Shown piece after piece: positions 59,214 to 64,000 of a DNA stretch of 64,000 nucleotides; position 1 is the first letter of the stretch, and each line of letters opens with the position of its first letter. The stretch is from Ahaetulla prasina (taxonomy: Eukaryota > Chordata > Lepidosauria > Squamata > Colubridae). The stretch is taken from contig NC_080541.1 in assembly GCF_028640845.1 (NCBI RefSeq), positions 34,253,935-34,317,934 on the forward strand, in the 5' to 3' direction. Made by a program: the position numbers and the translations under genes. Below the pieces are notes generated by a model. It worked only from the letters and a program-made list of their open reading frames with translations, was not told where the DNA came from and did no database searches.

Positions 59214-59309
59214 CAGGAATCCCCAATCTCTGGTCGTGGTCCACTACTGGGCCATCCCCTCTCCCCCCACTCCTGCGAGTTCACCAACTGGAAAGGTTGG
59301 GGACTGCAG
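59214..59309. mobile_element. hAT-type MITE, 96 bp
   Basis: CAGGAATCCCCAATCTCTGG to GGTTGGGGACTGCAG, with a perfect 8-bp duplication aattaacc at 59206-59213 and 59310-59317. Confidence 0.88.
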
Positions 59310-59317
59310 AATTAACC

Positions 59318-60238
59318 CATTCAATTTTAATGCTAATTATAATTAAAATTAGTTTTAACCAATTAATATTATCATCCCCCCACAGTGTACATTTTATTTC
59401 ACATAATGTTTTTACAATTTGTCATAGGTGGTCTGCCGTGGTTTGCACATAAGAAATAGGTAGAGCTTGGATCCCACTATTGTAGCCACTGCCTTGTCTT
59501 TTTTTAATCATATCCTGCAGAACCTCCTGATCTGGGGGCAACCTCTTGATATGCTGGCCAATTTCCGTTCAGCTACTTTTGTTCCTTGTTTGCATTGGGA
59601 TTAAGTAAATTGACTTGGTGGCCTGAAAAATTTCAAGTTCCACAGAGAAATTCCTCTGGATAGCAGTTAAACAGCAATAACAACATTATAGGCAGATTTT
59701 TTTTTTTTAAAAAAATGAAATAGTACCTTCTATAACTTGCAGGCTAAAGAAGAGCTAAGGATTTAATTGTAATACAGCTCCACTTGCAAGTGGGGGGGGG
59801 AAAGAGTGTCACTCAACCTTTGCTTGCTTGCCTTTGGTGAACTGTAATTATAGGTTGACCTGCTGACTTACATGATATACCTGAGAAAAATAAGAGAAGT
59901 TACATATATCAAAATATGCCTTTATCCTTTATGTGCCGCTCAGTGTGAGATGGCAGGAGAATCATTATTCCATGTCAGCCTTTGTTGACAATCCTGTTTG
60001 GAGTTCAGGTAATGGAAAACTATCACACTGATTTGCTTCAGTTTAACCTAATCTTCCTGTCACACTACAGAGCTTTTCCATTATGCAGAGCTTATCTATA
60101 GTGATAGGTAAACGATTTGATGAATTCTGACGCAATCTTTAAAATAGCATTCTTTTAGAATTGACAATAGCAGGGGTGGGAAGGGGGAGTGGAAATGGTA
60201 TCTGTCAAATGTCTATGGTAATTTCATCTTGCAAAAAT

Positions 60239-60240
<2 letters not shown>
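59318..60240. other. Unique DNA, no gene seen
   Basis: About 59930-60130 is repeat-free and of balanced composition, a possible conserved non-coding element. There are a short T-run at 59699-59708 and a G-run at 59792. Confidence 0.4.
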
Positions 60241-60273
<33 letters not shown>

Positions 60274-60320
60274 ATGTGTGTGCATGTGTGTGTGTGTGTG
60301 TGTGTGTGTGCGCACGCACG
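60241..60320. repeat. (GT)n microsatellite
   Basis: GT array with two gca interruptions, ending in cgcacgcacgcg. The Cys-Val frames here are artefacts. Confidence 0.95.
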
Positions 60321-60516
60321 CGTACATACTGTATTACCAGTTGCAGGAGAAGTTATTTTCCAGCTTCAGGATTAAAATTTGGTGGGTTTAACATTTCTTA
60401 CGTTTCCGCCTCTTGGAGACATTTTTTCACTCATGTCACAGAATGCTGGAGTACACCTAATCCAGCAGGATTCATCTTACATTGCCTCCTATGCACCATT
60501 TCAAATGGGTGTCAGC

Positions 60517-60804
60517 CAGGGGTACTTTTCTGCAGGTTCTGAAAGGTTCTGCAGAACCGGTAACAGAAATGTTGAGTAGTTCGGAGGACTGGCAAATACC
60601 ACCTCTGGCTGGCTCCAGAGTGGGGGGGAGGAATGGAGATTTTGCAATAACCTTTCCCCAGGAGAGGGGAGGGAATGGGGATTTTGCAATATCCTTTCCC
60701 CAAGAGAGGGGAGGGAATGGAGATTTTGCAATATCCTTCCCCTGCCATGCCCACCAAGCCACGCCCACAAAACTGGTAGTAAAAAAAATTGAATTCCACC
60801 ACTG
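60517..60804. mobile_element. hAT-type ACCGGTTCT-family MITE, 288 bp
   Basis: CAGGGGTACTTTTCTGCAG to TTGAATTCCACCACTG, with flanks gtgtcagc and ctgtcagc (7 of 8). It carries two copies of the gggagggaatgg block about 48 bp apart, an internal tandem gain not seen in the others. Confidence 0.87.
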
Positions 60805-60984
60805 CTGTCAGCCCATTGAGGTAGACTAGATGAGGAAATCAACTCCACAGGCAGACCAAAACTTGACTTTATTGAGATAGGCTACAGTAACAAAATACTG
60901 CAAGTGTGCTAATGCTTTTCCTCCCCTACTTCTGACTTAGGGACAAATCATCTTTCTCCCTCCCTCCCTCCCCATCTCTCTTCA

Positions 60985-61137
60985 TCACTGAGAGCATATG
61001 CACCAAGACAAATTTCTTTTGTGTCCAATCACACTTGGCCAATAAAATTCTATTCTATTCTATTCTATTCTATTCTATTCTATTCTATTCTATTCTATTC
61101 TATTCTATTCTATTCTATTCTATTCTATTCTATTCTA
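60985..61137 (+). mobile_element. Snake CR1-type LINE tail with long AATAG array
   Basis: Only about 60 bp of LINE (gagagcatatgcaccaagac, caatcacacttggccaataa) remain before about 18 ATTCT units (61045-61137). The array is longer than the LINE remnant itself. Confidence 0.88.
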
Positions 61138-61235
61138 TCTCTCTTCCCAGAATGCTTCTGTCCTTTGTTGACCTAAGGATTTCTGAATATTTGCTTCAAG
61201 GATATCTCCCTAGGCAGTTTGAATAACCAATCGAC

Positions 61236-61378
61236 ATTTTATTTATTTATTTTATTTGTCAAACACAACAGTATATATAAGCATGAAATAACCATACAAA
61301 TTGGATACAATCAAAGGGAACATTAGGACAGGAACGGTAGGCATGCTGGTGCTCTTATGCACGCCCCTTAGGACGTGC
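61236..61378 (-). mobile_element. CR1-group LINE 3' tail
   Basis: The + strand shows tttatttatttattttattt then caggaacggtaggcatgctg, the reverse of the 3' end of the LINE at 47261-48835. It supplies the tail missing there. Confidence 0.75.
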
Positions 61379-61933
61379 ATAAAATAAGATTCTCCCCAAG
61401 CAGGAGATATTTAATGCCAAACATGAAGATGAAAATATTTTGCCCAGAAGTGGTGTGGTACAACCTAAAACAAAGGTTTTATGCAGACGTTTCATTGAAA
61501 TGAACTAGAGCAAAGTGTTTCCCTTAATCCCGAGTTGAAGATTGTCTATAATTACACATGGTTGAAGGGTTCCTTTTAGAATCAGGACACCTAATAGTAT
61601 GGAACAATAGAACTTCCTTTTAAATTTTAATATCTATACTGCTACATTTTCATAGAAATTTATTACAGAAAGATAAACTGGAATTTAAAATATTAACAAA
61701 TTACTTTAAAGCTATTGGCAATGAAAAAGTCATTTTAAAAGTGTTCTTAAGCTCTTAAGAAAAATAAGATAATATGTTTCTTTGTTTCAACGTTCTGAAA
61801 AATCTGGGGTAGCTATAGAGCAGGCTCATCAGCAAGAAAATCCATAGCATTTGAAGCCAAAACTTCTTAATGTCTTCAGAGATCAACAGAATCATATAGA
61901 AAGTGGTGTCTCTTAGATAACCAAGATTCAAAC
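61379..61933. other. Unique AT-rich DNA, no gene seen
   Basis: Nothing recognised. caaac at 61929-61933 is the candidate 5-bp target duplication of the Gypsy element. Confidence 0.4.
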
Positions 61934-62123
61934 TGTTAAGTTCTGGAAGTAACGAGGCTGGAGACCAGGGTAGTGACAACAGCTCTTTAATATAGGGTGA
62001 ACCCAGCAACAGGCTGGGGGAAAAACCTCTCCTTTTATACAGTTCTGCTGGAGGCTTCGACCAATCAGCAACGTGCTGATTTCCCGCTCAAATATTTAAA
62101 GGTACAAACATGAATACATAACA
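61934..62123 (-). repeat. 3' LTR of the Gypsy element, 190 bp
   Basis: On the minus strand it starts TGTTATGTATTC directly after the polypurine tract. On the + strand its other edge starts tgttaagttctgg, giving TG...CA ends and a short inverted repeat. A TATA-like element lies within. Confidence 0.8.
62031..62039 (-). promoter_or_regulatory. TATA-like box in Gypsy LTR
   Basis: Minus strand tataaaagg, about 85 bp into the LTR. Confidence 0.55.
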
Positions 62124-62136
62124 CTCCTCCCCTCCC
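62124..62136 (-). promoter_or_regulatory. Polypurine tract
   Basis: Minus strand gggaggggaggag immediately before the LTR, the usual plus-strand primer site for LTR-element reverse transcription. Confidence 0.8.
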
Positions 62137-62175
62137 AGAAAACACTTTGCCACTATTTACATATTTATTTACATG

Positions 62176-62760
62176 TTATTTTTCGACGTAGTCACGCAAA
62201 TAACCTGGGCGTCTCCTAGTTCTTTCTGACCTGCGCGGTTCAGTTCTGGGTGGTGTTTTGAGCTGGTCGGAGGGGCTGTTTTCTCCTCCCAGCTCTTTCT
62301 CTGGGCCAACGGGCTCTGGATTATTGGCCGACTCTTTTTCTTGGCCCTCCGGCCTTGGATTAATTTTGGAACTTTCCCTGCTGCTTCCCTCGGGAACCTG
62401 ATGGCGTCGCTGGAACTCTGGGACCTCAGCTAAGTCTTGCGCCTCCCCCGGGTCATTGTCAACTGTGGATTCAAATTGGTATTGGTCATGATCTATTTCA
62501 TTTGGTTCGGTTTGGTCAGTTATTCGTTTCCTTAACTGATCTATGTGGCGCCTCCACACTCGGTTGTCTGGTAGCTCTACCACGCACGATTTTGGGCGGT
62601 TATCTTTATTATTTGTCCTGCGAACCAACTAGGGCCGTCCCCATAGTTTCGGGCCCACACCGGTCGCCTATGCTCATTTCCTTGTCTTTCTAGTTCCCCT
62701 TGTAACCCTCGGGTGTGTAATGGGGGTTCAAGCGGTCAAGTGGGCACGGAGTTTCCGTCC
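62176..62760 (-). pseudogene. Gypsy integrase C-terminal region, broken
   Basis: The last part of the polyprotein. VVELPDNRVWRRHIDQLRKR is typical of the C-terminal domain of Gypsy integrases, followed by an acidic, Pro/Glu-rich segment and a basic end (RRSERTRRRPGYLRDYV). It is in the same frame number as the integrase core upstream, but the 62640-62830 interval reads through another frame, so at least two small indels separate them. The stop near 62176 is probably the natural end, about 40 bp before the polypurine tract. Confidence 0.82.
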
Positions 62761-62762
62761 CA

Positions 62763-63372
62763 TTAGCAATTCGGCTGGGCTTTTCCGGTGGCCGTGCTTG
62801 GGGTTCTGTGCTGGACGGCTAGGAAAAGTCTATTTTGGTTGCGGGTCACCTGGCTTGAGCCTGGACAATGCCTCCTTAGCGCTCCGGACGGAACGCTCTG
62901 CAAGGCCATTCGACGCAGGGTGGAAAGGCGCAGAGAGGGCATGTCGGATGCCTTCCTCTGCCAGGTATTCTTCAAACTGGGCTGCCGTGAATTGGGGCCC
63001 ATTGTCGGACACCAGAGTGTCCGGCAACCCGTGAGTTGCGAATAGGTGGCGCAGGGTTGCGATTACTGCTTCGGCCGTAGTGGACTTCATGAGTATGATC
63101 TCCAACCATTTGGAAAATGCATCCACAACCACTAGGAATGTTTGGCCGTGGAAAGGGCCAGCAAAATCAATGTGGATTCTTGACCAGGGCCCTTGGGGCT
63201 TTTCCCATTCTCTGACTGGGGCCGTTGGGGGTAGAGGTCTGGACTCTTGGCAAGCTTGGCATTTCCCTACCCTCTCAGCAATCTCTGCGTCCATGAGTGG
63301 CCACCATACATAGCTTCTAGCTAACCCCTTCATCCTTACGATGCCTGGGTGACCCTCGTGGAGGAGGTCCAA
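62763..63372 (-). pseudogene. Gypsy integrase: HHCC zinc domain and DDE core
   Basis: An integrase inserts retrotransposon cDNA into the genome. In the 180-residue frame opening at 63372, a zinc-binding HHCC pattern is visible (LHEGHPG near residues 4-10 and CQAC at 38-41). The D,D-35-E triad follows: Asp 69 (IHIDFAGPF), Asp 123 (VSDNGPQF) and Glu 159 (ASNGLAERS). All three catalytic residues are present. The frame ends prematurely at 62830. Coding similarity (FLAVQHRTPSTATGK) continues in another frame to about 62763, where it ends at a further one-base slip. The sequence resembles the K02A2.6-like group found widely in vertebrate genomes. Confidence 0.9.
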
Positions 63373-63401
63373 TACCTTGCCCCTTAACTTAACAGGAATT
63401 A

Positions 63402-63724
63402 TTACACGATCACCCCATAACAGGCACCCCCCTTGAGCCGAGAGCTCATCTCGTTTTTAACAAATTCTTTGAACTGCTCGCGCAGCGGCCACCCTCTCTG
63501 TACCCAACCGAGTACAGTCCTTAACACAATGTCGGTATGATGCCGAGCCACTTCCTTAGATGTGACTGGGCCAGAGTCCAACGAGTCAATAAGTAGGATG
63601 GGCGTCCCGGAGTGGGGTCTTGATCGCCTGGTAGTGGGCATCGGCTTAACGCGTCTGCATGCCCACTTCTTTTCCTGGTCGATGCTGCAGCTTGTGCGAA
63701 TAAGCGGCTAAGAATATAGTCCAT
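63402..63724 (-). pseudogene. Gypsy RNase H-integrase linker, frameshifted
   Basis: Two overlapping minus-strand frames carry pieces of the linker. GHADALSRCPLP, the classic end of the RNase H/connection region, is in the frame opening at 63724. The following part (SKEVARHHTDIVLRTVLGWV, REQFKEFV) is in the frame opening at 63641. The switch falls near 63610-63640. Confidence 0.85.
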
Positions 63725-63728
63725 CGGG

Positions 63729-63992
63729 TCAAGCGTGGCGAAAGTGCCACAGGCGTTGGCGATCGCCAGCCAGTATCCCTAGTAGCGGTCTGTGGTCAGT
63801 CACGATTTCAAAATTCCGCCCAAAGACATACTCGTGGAATTTTTGACCCCTGACACAATGGCTAGTGCTTCTTTGTCTAATTGGCTGTAGTTCTCTCTGG
63901 GAGGACATCGTTCTAGAGTAGAACGCTATAGGGGCTTCTGTGCCGTTTGGAAGTCTATGGCTGAGTACAGCCCCACCCCATAAGGGAGGCAT
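63729..63992 (-). pseudogene. Gypsy RNase H domain, partial and broken
   Basis: RNase H removes the RNA strand during reverse transcription. AVLSHRLPNGTEAPIAFYSR, FHEYVFGRNFEIVTDHRPLL and GILAGDRQ are clear RNase H words (TDHRPL holds a catalytic-site Asp). The middle, QPIRQRSTSHCV, is out of register with the usual family text, which points to a small indel pair. The domain's N-terminus is at or beyond the window edge. Confidence 0.87.
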
Positions 63993-64000
63993 CGCAAACC

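Larger units (their letters stand above)
61934..64000 (-). mobile_element. Gypsy (Ty3-like) LTR retrotransposon, 3' part, runs off window
   Basis: Minus-strand element. From right to left it has RNase H, a linker, integrase with zinc-binding and DDE core, a C-terminal tail, a polypurine tract and the 3' LTR. Reverse transcriptase, protease, gag and the 5' LTR must lie beyond 64000 if they survive. The order RNase H then integrase is that of Gypsy/Metaviridae. Several frame breaks mark it as defective. Confidence 0.92.

Noticed and set aside
62720..63313. Plus-strand open frames over the Gypsy element
   Set aside because: Shadows of the minus-strand integrase and linker frames.

Overview
This window reads as intergenic or deep intronic DNA from a squamate reptile, most likely a colubroid (advanced) snake. 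The organism call rests on the repeats. CR1-type LINE 3' ends run directly into long AATAG (read ATTCT on the + strand) microsatellites at about 5.1, 8.2-9.1, 21.7-22.0 and 61.0 kb, a pairing known from advanced snakes. Sauria-type SINEs (tRNA head, BovB-like tail), a second tRNA-derived SINE family, L2/CR1 LINEs with an AATA tail, an L1 fragment, hAT-type MITEs and a Gypsy (Ty3-like) LTR retrotransposon are also present. I find no convincing exon of a host protein gene, no structural RNA gene, no CRISPR array and no operon. Every recognisable coding segment is a decayed retrotransposon reading frame.

Layout. 0-5 kb: a MITE in ATGT/ATATGT microsatellites, a SINE and two same-strand L2 fragments, one with a broken reverse transcriptase. 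5-9 kb: two CR1 fragments with AATAG tails and two hAT-type elements only about 50 bp apart. 9-25 kb: mostly unique AT-rich DNA with a (CTTC)n/(GGAA)n inverted pair, two long-palindrome elements, SINEs and a CR1 tail. 25-34.4 kb: a recent, mosaic local duplication. About 2.7 kb at 27.06-29.70 kb recurs at 30.58-33.28 kb, with shorter shuffled pieces between the copies, short homologies at the joins and a 14-bp minisatellite expanded inside a duplicated MITE. 34-42 kb: an L1 3' fragment with a perfect 12-bp target duplication, a 308-bp MITE and a long minus-strand L2. 42-50.8 kb: unique DNA, a minus-strand CR1 reverse transcriptase interrupted by a 546-bp solo LTR, and several MITEs. 50.8-61.9 kb: mostly unique DNA with MITEs, a head-to-head pair of Sauria SINEs and a few LINE tails. 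61.9-64 kb: the 3' part of a minus-strand Gypsy element (RNase H, integrase, polypurine tract, 3' LTR) that runs off the right edge.

The elements are linked by mechanism. L2 3' ends share a hairpin-forming terminus that is also found on one SINE, which suggests L2-driven SINE movement. Sauria SINEs carry a BovB-like tail. The hAT-type MITEs have CAG...CTG ends and 8-bp target duplications but no transposase here, so they depend on enzymes encoded elsewhere. I did not find a new coding system. The most unusual structure is the mosaic duplication at 26-34 kb.
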